NCBI GenBank assembly: GCA_045634345.1
Contig: JAZRAB010000208.1
Span: 1-14,616, forward strand
Origin: Flemingiibacterium sp045634345
GTDB taxonomy: Bacteria > Bacillota > Clostridia > Oscillospirales > CAG-272
Length of the DNA stretch: 14,616 nt
Direction: 5' to 3'
Both the position numbers and the translations under genes were made by a program. Below, piece after piece: positions 7,503 to 14,616 of the stretch (position 1 is the stretch's first letter; each line of letters starts with the position of its first letter). The notes below the pieces were generated by a model. It did not search any database and had not been told where the DNA came from. It saw only the letters and a list, made by a program, of their open reading frames with translations.

Positions 7503-8573
7503 TTAGTCAACCTTTACAGTCCAACCGAGAGTATCGGGCTGCTTGCCCCACTGGATTCCGGTAAGATTATCATAGAGCTTATGAGCAATTTCTCCAATCT
7601 CGCCGTTGTTGATGGTCATCTTGTTGCCGTCGCGGTTAAGCTCGCCAATCGGGCTGATAACAGCGGCTGTACCTGTACCGAATGCCTCATTGAGCTTGCC
7701 TGCTTTATGAGCCTCGACAACCTCGTCGATCGAGAGACGGCGCTCTGTGACCTTGTATCCCCAGCTCTTAAGAAGCTCGATGCAGGACATACGAGTAACG
7801 CCGGGAAGGATTGAACCTGCCTCTGTTGTAGGTGTGATAACTTCTCCATCGATAACGAAGAATACGTTCATCGCGCCGACCTCATCAATATATTTGTGCT
7901 CAATACCGTCGAGCCAGAGAACCTGCGCGTAGCCAAGCTCCTCTGCCTTCTTCTGACCGATAAGAGACGCCGCGTAGTTACCGCCGCACTTTGTAAAGCC
8001 GGTACCGCCCTTGACAGCACGCACATACTCGGATTCAACGAAGATCTTAACGGGATTGATGCCTGCTTCGTAGTAAGAGCCGACGGGGGAGAGAATGATA
8101 GCGAAAAGATATGTCTTCGCAACGTGTACGCCGAGGTGTACATCGGTGGCGATGATAAACGGACGGATGTAGAGAGAGGTGCCTTCCTTAACGGGTACCC
8201 AGTCGCGGTCAACGTCGATAAGAGTCTTAAGCGCGGTAATGCAGTCGTCAACATCAACGGCGGGGATGCACATGCGCTCGTTAGTGCGGTTCATTCGCTC
8301 GAAGTTCTTGTCGGGGCGGAACATCTGAATCTCGCCGTTCGGGGTGCGGTAAGCCTTAAGTCCCTCAAAGATCTCCTGCGCGTAATGGAATACCATTGTC
8401 GCAGGGTCAAGCGAGAAATTCTGATACGGTACGATGCGAGCATCATGCCAACCCTTGACGACGGTGTAGTTCATTAAAAACATATGGTCGGAAAAATAGT
8501 TTCCGAATCCGAGCTTATCCCAATTCGGCTTTGCCTTGGGAGCGGTTGTTTTTTCAATTCTGATATCTATCAT
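7503..8573 (-). CDS. ilvE: Branched-chain amino acid aminotransferase
   Basis: A 356-residue fold-type IV PLP aminotransferase. It transfers the amino group between glutamate and 2-keto acids as the last step of leucine, isoleucine and valine synthesis, or the first step of their breakdown, in the cytosol. Length and sequence fit the longer BCAT subfamily (about 340-360 residues), not the E. coli IlvE type (about 309). Visible family features are HYAQEIFEGLKAYR (near 63-76), the PLP-Lys motif GTGFTKCGGNYAAS with Lys195, the ACC-like EVGAMNVFFV segment, GSILPGVTR and the AFGTGTAAVISP loop. The start ATG has GGAGG eight bases upstream and a near-consensus promoter. The leader is only about 25-35 nt, so there is no room for a T-box, which often controls such genes in Firmicutes. 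It is monocistronic by promoter and terminator. Confidence 0.96.
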   Translation of the reverse strand: MIDIRIEKTTAPKAKPNWDKLGFGNYFSDHMFLMNYTVVKGWHDARIVPYQNFSLDPATMVFHYAQEIFEGLKAYRTPNGEIQMFRPDKNFERMNRTNERMCIPAVDVDDCITALKTLIDVDRDWVPVKEGTSLYIRPFIIATDVHLGVHVAKTYLFAIILSPVGSYYEAGINPVKIFVESEYVRAVKGGTGFTKCGGNYAASLIGQKKAEELGYAQVLWLDGIEHKYIDEVGAMNVFFVIDGEVITPTTEAGSILPGVTRMSCIELLKSWGYKVTERRLSIDEVVEAHKAGKLNEAFGTGTAAVISPIGELNRDGNKMTINNGEIGEIAHKLYDNLTGIQWGKQPDTLGWTVKVD

Positions 8574-8610
8574 GGTTTATTACCTCCAAAAATATATTAC
8601 ATTAAAATAT

Positions 8611-8639
8611 ATTATACAACAGATGAAGCAAGATTTCAA
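8611..8639 (-). promoter_or_regulatory. Strong sigma-A-like promoter of ilvE
   Basis: On the minus strand TTGAAA (8639-8634) and a perfect TATAAT (8616-8611) are separated by 17 bases, shortly before the ilvE ribosome-binding site. Confidence 0.85.
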
Positions 8640-8776
8640 TATACTAAAATAAATAAATTTTATGATTTTTTTGCTCTGATATGAGAAATGTTTACAAAAA
8701 AGCGCATAAATGCCCGCCGCCTGGCAAAAATATGTGCGTGACAAAGCTTTACATCATAATTTTTTGGAGGTAAAAC

Positions 8777-10069
8777 ATGAAAGAATATGGCACAAAGTTA
8801 TCGCGCGGAGCTACTGCGGTGCTTGCCGCATTTATGCTTGTCGGCATTGCACTTCCTTGCCGTGCCGAATATAAGCTTTCCCCCGCGCTTGATATCATCG
8901 CCGCAGATTACACTATGGCAAAAAGCGGTCTTATAGGTACTGACATCGGTTTTGACAAAGAAGATTTTTCAAATGCCCTCGGAGTTGATTCGGTCGGGAA
9001 GATAACCGTAACAGCGCTTCCCGATGCAGCACTCGGCAGATTACAACTCGGAGCACGTTACGTTGAGGTCGGGCAGACAATTTCCGAGCGAAATCTCGAT
9101 GCGCTGAAATTTGTCCCTTACGGTAGCGATGAAATTGCGGCGAGCTTCAGCTTCTGTCGCGGCGCCGATCCCTACGGCACAAAATATGACTGTACGGTTT
9201 ATACGCTTAAAACCGTAAACACAGCTCCTATGATCAAAAAGTCCGACAGTATCACTGCATCGGCGGACGAGGTTGGTGTTTACTCCGGCGTAACGCATCT
9301 CGGAGTTATCGGTGCAGATGACAAAGAAGGCGATTCGATGACGTTTGAAATATTATCGGGTGCATCACACGGCAAAGTAAAGCTGACAAACCGCAGCCGC
9401 GGTTATTACGAGTACACTGCCGACAGCACATTCACCGGAAAGGACAGCTTCACCGTTTGCGCAACCGATAAGTACGGAAATCGCTCCGGTGCGGCGAAAA
9501 TCATCCTTCGTGTAGACAAGCCGGCGGACGGCGAGGTGTTTGCCGATATGGACGGACATTGGGCAAATGCGGCTGTCATCTCTTGCGTGCGTTCGGGTAT
9601 TATAGATGCGGCATCTGAAGATGAGCTTTTCTATCCCGAATCCAATATCAGCCGCGCTGAATTTCTTTCCCTTGCGATGAATGCGGCAGGCTACACCGGT
9701 TTTTCCACATTAAATACAGGATTTGTGGATGATGCGGATATCAAATCAGAATACAAGGGCTGCATCGCCGTGGCAGATGCGCTCGGCATAATCGAAGGTG
9801 CTTCGACCGAGGCAGGGCAAAAATTCTATCCGAACAATAAGATAACACGCTGTGAAGCAGCAGTCATAGTATCAAGACTTACGGGCATTTCAGGTGAAAC
9901 GGTCAGTGTGTTCGCCGACAGCGATACCATTCCCACATGGGCGCAAGGAGCAGTACACGGTCTTTACAATGCCGGTATTCTCCGCGGCAATGTGGACGGT
10001 ACAATCGACGTTTACACGCCTCTTACTCGCGGTGAAGCGGCACAAATGCTCTCCATGATAGGCGAATAA
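8777..10069 (+). CDS. Secreted SLH-domain surface protein with Ig/cadherin-like domain
   Basis: A 430-residue exported protein. Residues 1-30 form a signal peptide (Lys and Arg, a hydrophobic run ATAVLAAFMLVGIALP, cleavage likely after CRA30). Residues about 75-148 look like one beta-rich repeat (TVTALPDAALGRLQLG, then VGQTI and LKFVPYG). Residues 149-247 are a cadherin/VCBS-like Ig domain (NTAPMI start, GADDKEGDSMTFEI, HGKVKL, FTGKDSFTV). Three S-layer homology repeats follow at about 254-305, 316-370 and 378-428 (FADMDGHWANAAV; FYPNNKITRCEAA; YTPLTRGEAAQML). SLH triplets bind pyruvylated secondary cell-wall polymer, so the protein probably sits on the cell surface and displays the Ig-like part. 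GGAGG lies six bases before the ATG. I could not identify a convincing promoter in 8640-8776. A strong terminator follows, so it is a single-gene unit. Ligand or adhesion role is unknown. Confidence 0.9.
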   Translation: MKEYGTKLSRGATAVLAAFMLVGIALPCRAEYKLSPALDIIAADYTMAKSGLIGTDIGFDKEDFSNALGVDSVGKITVTALPDAALGRLQLGARYVEVGQTISERNLDALKFVPYGSDEIAASFSFCRGADPYGTKYDCTVYTLKTVNTAPMIKKSDSITASADEVGVYSGVTHLGVIGADDKEGDSMTFEILSGASHGKVKLTNRSRGYYEYTADSTFTGKDSFTVCATDKYGNRSGAAKIILRVDKPADGEVFADMDGHWANAAVISCVRSGIIDAASEDELFYPESNISRAEFLSLAMNAAGYTGFSTLNTGFVDDADIKSEYKGCIAVADALGIIEGASTEAGQKFYPNNKITRCEAAVIVSRLTGISGETVSVFADSDTIPTWAQGAVHGLYNAGILRGNVDGTIDVYTPLTRGEAAQMLSMIGE

Positions 10070-10086
10070 ATTATATATGGACAGAC

Positions 10087-10127
10087 AAAGGAGATAACGC
10101 AAAAAGCGCTATCTCCTTTTGATTTTA
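10087..10127 (+). terminator. Intrinsic terminator of the SLH gene
   Basis: A 14-position stem with one mismatch (10087-10100 with 10106-10119, AAAAA loop) is followed by TGATTTTA. On the minus strand the mismatch becomes a G-U pair, so it could also help stop the converging gene, whose stop codon lies at 10125-10127. Confidence 0.8.
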
Positions 10128-12662
10128 TGCTGTAACGATGCTTGCATCAGCATGAAGATTCAAATATTCGACCGCTTCCTCGCGCATCTTATATTTGAGT
10201 ATCTTGCCTGCCGCATTCATCGGGAATCCCTCAACAAAGCGAATATATCTCGGGCATTTATGCTTTGCCATATTCGCAAGACAAAAATCCTTCATTTCCG
10301 CTTCGGATGAGGTCTCGCCCTCGTTGAGCACTATGCAAGCCATGATCTCCTCGCCGTACTGCTTGTCGGGTACTCCGATAACCTGTACATCCTTGATCTT
10401 CGGGTTTGTATAGAGGAAATCCTCAATCTCCTTGGGGTAAATGTTCTCACCGCCGCGGATTATCATATCCTTTATTCGTCCAGTAATCTTATAGTAACCG
10501 TTCTCGACTCGTCTTGCAAGGTCGCCGGAATGGAGCCAGCCGTCCTTGTCAATAGCCGCCGCCGTAGCCTCGGGCATTTTATAGTAACCCTTCATGATAT
10601 TATAGCCGCGTGCACAGAACTCGCCGTCAACGCCGTCCGGCACTTCTTCGCCCGTTTCTGGATCAACGATCTTCGTCTCAACCGCGAACATACTCTGACC
10701 GACGGTAGTACAGCGAAGCTCAAGTGGGTCGGTGGTCTTCGACATGGTTGTTGCAGGGGATGCCTCTGTCTGACCGTAGGTAATGCAGATCTCGGGCATA
10801 TGCATCTTCTCAACGACCTCTTCCATGACCTTTATGGGGCAGGGAGAACCTGCCATGATGCCCGTTCTCATATGTGAGAAATCAGTCTTATCGAAGTTCT
10901 CGTTGTTGAGCATTGCGATAAACATAGTCGGAACGCCGTGGAAGCAGGTGATCTTTTCTTTATTGATGCAGTCAAGTCCGAGCCTCGGTGAAAACGCCGG
11001 AATCGGGGACATGGTAACGCCATGTGTTACCGATGCGGTCATAGCAAGCACCATTCCAAAGCAGTGGAACATGGGTACTTGAATCATCATTCTGTCCTCG
11101 GTGGACAGATCCATGCAGTCGCCGATTGCTTTGCCGTTATTGACAACATTGTAGTGTGTCAGCATAACGCCTTTCGGGAAGCCGGTCGTACCGGATGTGT
11201 ACTGCATATTGCAGACATCATCCTTGCGCACCTGCTTTGCAAGCTTTTGAACTTCGGAAAGCGGTACTTTTTCGGAAAGCGCATTTGCGGACTCCCATGT
11301 AAAGCATCCGGGGACTTCGGAATCAACGGTGATGATGTTTTTGAGCATCGGAAGAGCCTTGGAATTAAGCTCTCCGGGATTGCTTTCTGCAAGCTCAGGA
11401 CATATTTCCTTGATTATCTCAACGTAATTTGAATCCTTGTATCCGTCAACCATGACGAGCGTATGTGTATCGGACTGTGAGAGCAGATACTGTGCTTCGT
11501 GAATCTTATACGCAGTGTTCACAGTAACAAGCACTGCGCCGATCTTGACCGTTGCCCAGAAGGTAATATACCATGCAGGGACGTTGGTTGCCCAGATAGC
11601 GACATGATCTCCGCGCTTTACACCCATTGCGATAAGCGCGCGTGCGAAGGTATCAACATCATCGCGGAATTCGGTGTATGTACGTGTGTAATCGAGAGTC
11701 GTGTAGCGAAAAGCGTACTGATCGGGAAATTCCTCGCAAATGCGGTCAAGCAGCTGTGGGAATGTGTAGTCGATCAGATGCTCTTTAGGCCAGATGTATT
11801 TGCCGTCCCCACGGCGGCTTATCTGCAGGGGCGCTTTAGCTTCCTCGGTATGAGCACGCATATAACGCGCAAAATGCGGGAATACAATACCGCAGTCCTC
11901 GATCTCCTTCGCCCAACGCTTGACCCATTCAAGTGAGATGAACCCTTCGTAACCGATTGAGCCGAGTGCGCGGAGCATATCGGGAATCGGTATGTCACCC
12001 TCGCCCATCATCTTATATTTGATGGTCTTCTTTCCGTCGGGCGCAGTCTCAACTACCGAATCCTTTGTATGGACGTGGCGAATATAGTCGCCGAGGTTAG
12101 CGACGGTTTCTTCGGGGGATTCGTTCATGTAGCGGTAGGGATGATGCATATCCCACAGTGCCGCGACATGGGGGAGATTTACCTCATCAAGCAAAGCACG
12201 CAGACGCTTGGTGTCGGAATAAACACCGTTCGTCTCAATAAGCAGGGTAACGCCCGTGCCCTTTGCAAGCTCGGCAACCTCCTTTATAGCCTGCACCATG
12301 TACTTGTCGTCAATCGCATCTTCGGGAGCGGGATTGAGGTCGGCAAGCACACGAATATAGGGGGTGTTTAGCTTTTTCGCAAGCTCAATATAAGCAATTA
12401 TCTCTTCTTTTGCGGCATCGAGCTTATCGGCAAATTTTAGACAGCAGCCCGAGGTGAGACAGGGAATTTCAAGCCCAAGTCTCTCGAGTGTGGCTATAGT
12501 CTTGTCGATCTGACCGTCGGTAAAAGGGCGTGCCTTAACAGCAAAAATGTCATCGCCGAGACCGCGGATCTCGATACCGTCGAATCCGAAGTCCTTCGCA
12601 ACGGAGTAAATATCGGTCCATGCGAAGTGGGGACAGCCCAGTGTTGAAAATGCGATTTTCAT
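10125..12662 (-). CDS. Fusion: sugar isomerase/epimerase-like TIM barrel + AMP-forming acyl-CoA synthetase
   Basis: An 845-residue single frame with two enzyme domains. Residues 1-270 are a xylose-isomerase-like TIM barrel (COG1082 sugar phosphate isomerase/epimerase type), with all four expected metal ligands by motif: Glu143 (LLIETNG), Asp171 (LWDMHHP), His198 (HVHTKD) and Glu245 (ISLEWVK). Residues about 298-833 are an ANL-superfamily acyl-CoA synthetase, FadD/AMP-binding type, which makes acyl-CoA from a carboxylic acid, ATP and CoA. It carries YTSGTTGFPKG (488-498), YGQTE (629-633), SGDLA with Asp714, GRIKD (728-732), GGENIYP (737-743) and the catalytic Lys820 in NAAGK. The linker at 271-297 is charged and has no start codon that would allow independent translation. 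The start is the ATG at 12662, preceded by AAAGGA; an upstream in-frame ATG would add 46 residues of non-protein-like sequence. Both halves look active. Substrates are unknown. I do not recall this fusion as an established family. Confidence 0.9.
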   Translation of the reverse strand: MKIAFSTLGCPHFAWTDIYSVAKDFGFDGIEIRGLGDDIFAVKARPFTDGQIDKTIATLERLGLEIPCLTSGCCLKFADKLDAAKEEIIAYIELAKKLNTPYIRVLADLNPAPEDAIDDKYMVQAIKEVAELAKGTGVTLLIETNGVYSDTKRLRALLDEVNLPHVAALWDMHHPYRYMNESPEETVANLGDYIRHVHTKDSVVETAPDGKKTIKYKMMGEGDIPIPDMLRALGSIGYEGFISLEWVKRWAKEIEDCGIVFPHFARYMRAHTEEAKAPLQISRRGDGKYIWPKEHLIDYTFPQLLDRICEEFPDQYAFRYTTLDYTRTYTEFRDDVDTFARALIAMGVKRGDHVAIWATNVPAWYITFWATVKIGAVLVTVNTAYKIHEAQYLLSQSDTHTLVMVDGYKDSNYVEIIKEICPELAESNPGELNSKALPMLKNIITVDSEVPGCFTWESANALSEKVPLSEVQKLAKQVRKDDVCNMQYTSGTTGFPKGVMLTHYNVVNNGKAIGDCMDLSTEDRMMIQVPMFHCFGMVLAMTASVTHGVTMSPIPAFSPRLGLDCINKEKITCFHGVPTMFIAMLNNENFDKTDFSHMRTGIMAGSPCPIKVMEEVVEKMHMPEICITYGQTEASPATTMSKTTDPLELRCTTVGQSMFAVETKIVDPETGEEVPDGVDGEFCARGYNIMKGYYKMPEATAAAIDKDGWLHSGDLARRVENGYYKITGRIKDMIIRGGENIYPKEIEDFLYTNPKIKDVQVIGVPDKQYGEEIMACIVLNEGETSSEAEMKDFCLANMAKHKCPRYIRFVEGFPMNAAGKILKYKMREEAVEYLNLHADASIVTA

Positions 12663-12751
12663 GGGGCATTTTTCCTTTCTTAAGTGATCGCCGCGCCGCC
12701 CTTGGCACAAACGCCAAAAACGCCGAGACGGTTTTGTATAAAAACAACTAT

Positions 12752-12780
12752 ATTTTATCACAAATATGAAAAAAATGCAA
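12752..12780 (-). promoter_or_regulatory. Candidate promoter of the fusion gene
   Basis: On the minus strand TTGCAT (12780-12775) and TAAAAT (12757-12752) have a 17-base spacer. The -35 match is poor (three of six) and overlaps the preceding terminator-like hairpin. TTGTGA with TATACA slightly downstream is an alternative. Confidence 0.35.
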
Positions 12781-12791
12781 TAGGCATTTTT
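12765..12791 (-). terminator. Weak terminator after the radical SAM gene
   Basis: On the minus strand an AT-rich 8-bp stem (12784-12791 with 12771-12778, 5-nt loop) is followed by a T-run and CATATTT. The stem has only two GC pairs, so termination may be partial. Confidence 0.4.
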
Positions 12792-12824
12792 ACATTTCAT
12801 CGTGTTAAACCGTGAAAGTTTTTA

Positions 12825-14432
12825 TCATATTTCCACGAAACCGTCGTCAACCGTCAAGAAAGCACGCATATTACGGCGGTCTATAACGTAATTTCGCATT
12901 CCCTCACGCACTTCAAGCGCAGGCGCGAAGTACGCGATGCCGTGAATGTCTGCATATTTCTTGAAATTATGTTTAAGCTGATCATTACCGCGTTTAAGCT
13001 CATATCCGCCGATTGCAGGAGGTGAGAGCTTTTGGCTTGTAAGAAAATCAAGCGTAAGCAGCTCGGATAATGTCCTGTCATCATCGAGGTGCATATAGTG
13101 ATACAAAAGCTCATACGCACGCGGCTGTGATATTTCCGTTATGCGAAGTTCGTCTAAGCTTAAACCTTTGGCAAGCGTCGAAAACATACCGAAAGGCGAC
13201 CCGGCACGCGACATTATAAGCGCCATACTTCTCCTGAACGCACCGCCGCAGTAGCGCTCGCAAAGATCAGATATGTCGTGGAGCAGAGAAAGCTCATCAA
13301 AGCTAATACAGTCAGTCAAAAGCACCTCATACGGCGGCTCGTCCGAGTATATGCATCCGAAATTATCCGCATCACGTCTTAATTTTGAGCCGCGAAGTAA
13401 TTTGAGAAACCCAAGCTGCAGCATGTCGCATCTGCCATAGAGTGCATCGAATGAACGGGCAAAGCTGGCTATATCCTCGCCTGGCAATCCGGCAATAAGG
13501 TCAGCGTGTATATGCATATTTCCCATTTCGTAGAGGCGTGTAATATTCTTTATAAGCTCGCCCGTATCGGGAGAGCGGTCAACACGCCGCAGTGTTTCGG
13601 GATTGGTTGATTGCACACCGATTTCAAGCTGTACCTTTCCGGTAGGGAAGCGTGAGAGAATATCAAATGATTCCTCATCAAGAAGCTCGGCGCATATTTC
13701 AAAATGGTAATTTTTCGTGTATTTTTCCGCAAGAAGTCCGCGCCATACCTCCTTTGCTCGCTCACGGTCAAAATTGAAGGTGCGGTCAACGAATTTGATT
13801 ATTTTTATATGGTCGATACGCTCAAATTCGAGAAGCTCCTCAAGCGTGGTTTGCGCATCTTTAGCACGGACCTTACCACTCACTGCGGAAAGACAGTACG
13901 CACAGCGAAACGGACAACCCCGCGATGATTCATAATAAACTACACGTGAACCGTCGCTCATTTCATCGGGGGCGTATAGTATTCCTTGTTTCTCAAAGCC
14001 GGAATAAATTTCACCGTCTATAATGCGAGGGATAGGGGCACCATTATCGTGCATCTTTGCAAGCTCGCAAAAAGCGTCCTCTCCCTCGCCGGCAATAATG
14101 CAGTCGATATACGGATGTGCAGTGAGTATCTCATCGCAGTCAAACGAGACCTCGGGACCGCCGAAAACAATCTTCGCATTCGGGCGAAGTTTCTTTAAAT
14201 CGGCGGCGAAATTACAAAGCTCACGCATATTCCATATGTAAGCAGAAAAGCCGTATATATCGGCATCGGCAGACACCAGCGCGGATAAAACACGTCTGCG
14301 CTTATCTTTGAGGTTAAATTCGGCAATACAGCATGAAAATCCTGCATCGGTAAGACTTTTTCGTATGCACCGTACCGCAAGATTTGTGTGGGAATATGAT
14401 GAATTTAATGCAAAAAGTAAAAATTTTGGCAT
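12825..14432 (-). CDS. B12-binding-type radical SAM protein (DUF4080-like C-terminus)
   Basis: A 535-residue protein with the layout of class B radical SAM enzymes. Residues 1-125 form a Rossmann-like cobalamin-binding-type domain (MPKFLLFALNSSYSHTNLAVR; IVFGGPEVSF at 88-97; IIAGEGEDAF). A radical SAM barrel follows from about 160, with the [4Fe-4S]/SAM motif CPFRCAYC (Cys173, Cys177, Cys180), and later VQLEIGVQS and LIAGLPGED segments. The C-terminal 170 residues resemble DUF4080, found in a group of uncharacterised clostridial members. The cobalamin lower-ligand motif DxHxxG is not visible in the N-terminal domain. GGAG lies five bases before the ATG. There is no space for a promoter between the start and a hairpin ending 17 bases upstream, so transcription must enter from the repeat side. 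The reaction is unknown. Confidence 0.9.
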   Translation of the reverse strand: MPKFLLFALNSSYSHTNLAVRCIRKSLTDAGFSCCIAEFNLKDKRRRVLSALVSADADIYGFSAYIWNMRELCNFAADLKKLRPNAKIVFGGPEVSFDCDEILTAHPYIDCIIAGEGEDAFCELAKMHDNGAPIPRIIDGEIYSGFEKQGILYAPDEMSDGSRVVYYESSRGCPFRCAYCLSAVSGKVRAKDAQTTLEELLEFERIDHIKIIKFVDRTFNFDRERAKEVWRGLLAEKYTKNYHFEICAELLDEESFDILSRFPTGKVQLEIGVQSTNPETLRRVDRSPDTGELIKNITRLYEMGNMHIHADLIAGLPGEDIASFARSFDALYGRCDMLQLGFLKLLRGSKLRRDADNFGCIYSDEPPYEVLLTDCISFDELSLLHDISDLCERYCGGAFRRSMALIMSRAGSPFGMFSTLAKGLSLDELRITEISQPRAYELLYHYMHLDDDRTLSELLTLDFLTSQKLSPPAIGGYELKRGNDQLKHNFKKYADIHGIAYFAPALEVREGMRNYVIDRRNMRAFLTVDDGFVEI

Positions 14433-14449
14433 AATAGCTCCAATATAAT

Positions 14450-14489
14450 AAATATACCGGCTAATTATGAATACAGCCGGTATATTTTT
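14450..14489 (+). terminator. Terminator-like hairpin next to repeat copy C
   Basis: A 13-bp stem (14450-14462 with 14475-14487, 12-nt loop) including ACCGGCT/AGCCGGT has its T-run (14485-14489) on the plus strand. It looks like a plus-strand terminator, but no plus-strand gene lies upstream. On the minus strand it would sit in the leader of the radical SAM gene, just before its ribosome-binding site. Confidence 0.6.
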
Positions 14490-14494
14490 AATTT

Positions 14495-14616
14495 AAATTG
14501 TTGTTTATCGGGGGCGGACTGCATCGGCGTTTGAGAGTAAGGCAGCCCCCGACCGAGCGGGGGCGGTGCCGCCGCGGACAATAAGGCAGGCGGGGGAGAG
14601 CACCGCATGGGGCATC
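14495..14616 (+). repeat. Mosaic hairpin-rich intergenic repeat, copy C (cut by window edge)
   Basis: The copy begins with the shared 19-nt end (14495-14513), continues with the 41-nt stem-loop (14510-14550) in the orientation opposite to copies A and B, then a GC-rich palindromic stretch (CGGTGCCGCCG), and a diverged GC-rich unit (14580-14613, AATAAGGCAGGCGG then GCACCGCATGG). The remainder lies beyond the window, so its length and other end are unknown. Confidence 0.75.
14510..14550 (-). repeat. 41-nt stem-loop module of copy C
   Basis: GGGGGC (14510-14515) pairs with GCCCCC (14545-14550). In reverse complement the 29-nt loop aligns without gaps to the copy A and B loops and contains the invariant CTCAAACGCCG. 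Confidence 0.7.

Noticed and set aside
8574..8610. T-box or other amino-acid riboswitch before ilvE
   Set aside because: The predicted leader is only a few tens of bases and holds just the ribosome-binding site.
8721..8740. Possible sigma-54 promoter (TGGC...TGC) before the SLH gene
   Set aside because: The GG and GC dinucleotides are one base too far apart, and no sigma-54 activator site was seen.
12663..12800. 46-residue N-terminal extension of the fusion protein
   Set aside because: It reads through the promoter/leader region, is rich in Lys, Arg, Cys and aromatic residues unlike the family, and the TIM barrel starts naturally at the ATG at 12662 with a ribosome-binding site.

Overview
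The window looks like chromosomal DNA from a Gram-positive anaerobe of the Clostridia, most likely an uncultured gut lineage. This is an inference from gene content: a clostridial-type SecA with an extended second nucleotide-binding domain and a SEC-C zinc tail, an S-layer-homology (SLH) protein, a small ferredoxin:thioredoxin reductase-like protein, a DUF4080-type radical SAM protein, strong GGAGG ribosome-binding sites and sigma-A-like promoters. No rRNA, tRNA, CRISPR array, transposase or phage gene was found.

Layout from left to right: a 5'-truncated secA (+); a 393-bp mosaic repeat (copy A); a MATE exporter (-); a divergent promoter region; a DtxR/MntR-family metalloregulator (+); a 447-bp mosaic repeat (copy B); a two-gene unit on the minus strand, a SulP anion transporter overlapping by four bases an FTR-catalytic-like iron-sulfur protein; branched-chain aminotransferase ilvE (-); an SLH surface protein (+); a long minus-strand gene fusing a sugar-isomerase-like TIM barrel to an acyl-CoA synthetase; a B12-binding-type radical SAM protein (-); and the start of a third mosaic repeat (copy C), cut by the window edge.

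The metabolic genes are mostly single transcription units with their own promoters and terminators, so they do not form one pathway. The only clear operon is SulP plus FTR-like. The divergent MATE/metalloregulator pair may share control.

The most notable signal is in the two longest gene-free stretches and at the right edge. They hold three copies of one modular, hairpin-rich repeat family. Each copy starts with the same 19-nt end placed directly after a terminator-like hairpin. Copies A and B lie between convergent genes. They contain a 122-nt core with the same length and internal hairpins but a different, still paired, outer stem; a 41-nt stem-loop module present in all three copies with an invariant CTCAAACGCCG loop; and inverted copies of a GC-rich unit of about 36 nt. 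The core is flipped relative to the ends between A and B. The architecture resembles enterobacterial BIME/REP mosaics, but I do not recognise this family. The second notable item is the isomerase-acyl-CoA synthetase fusion, which keeps the key residues of both halves.
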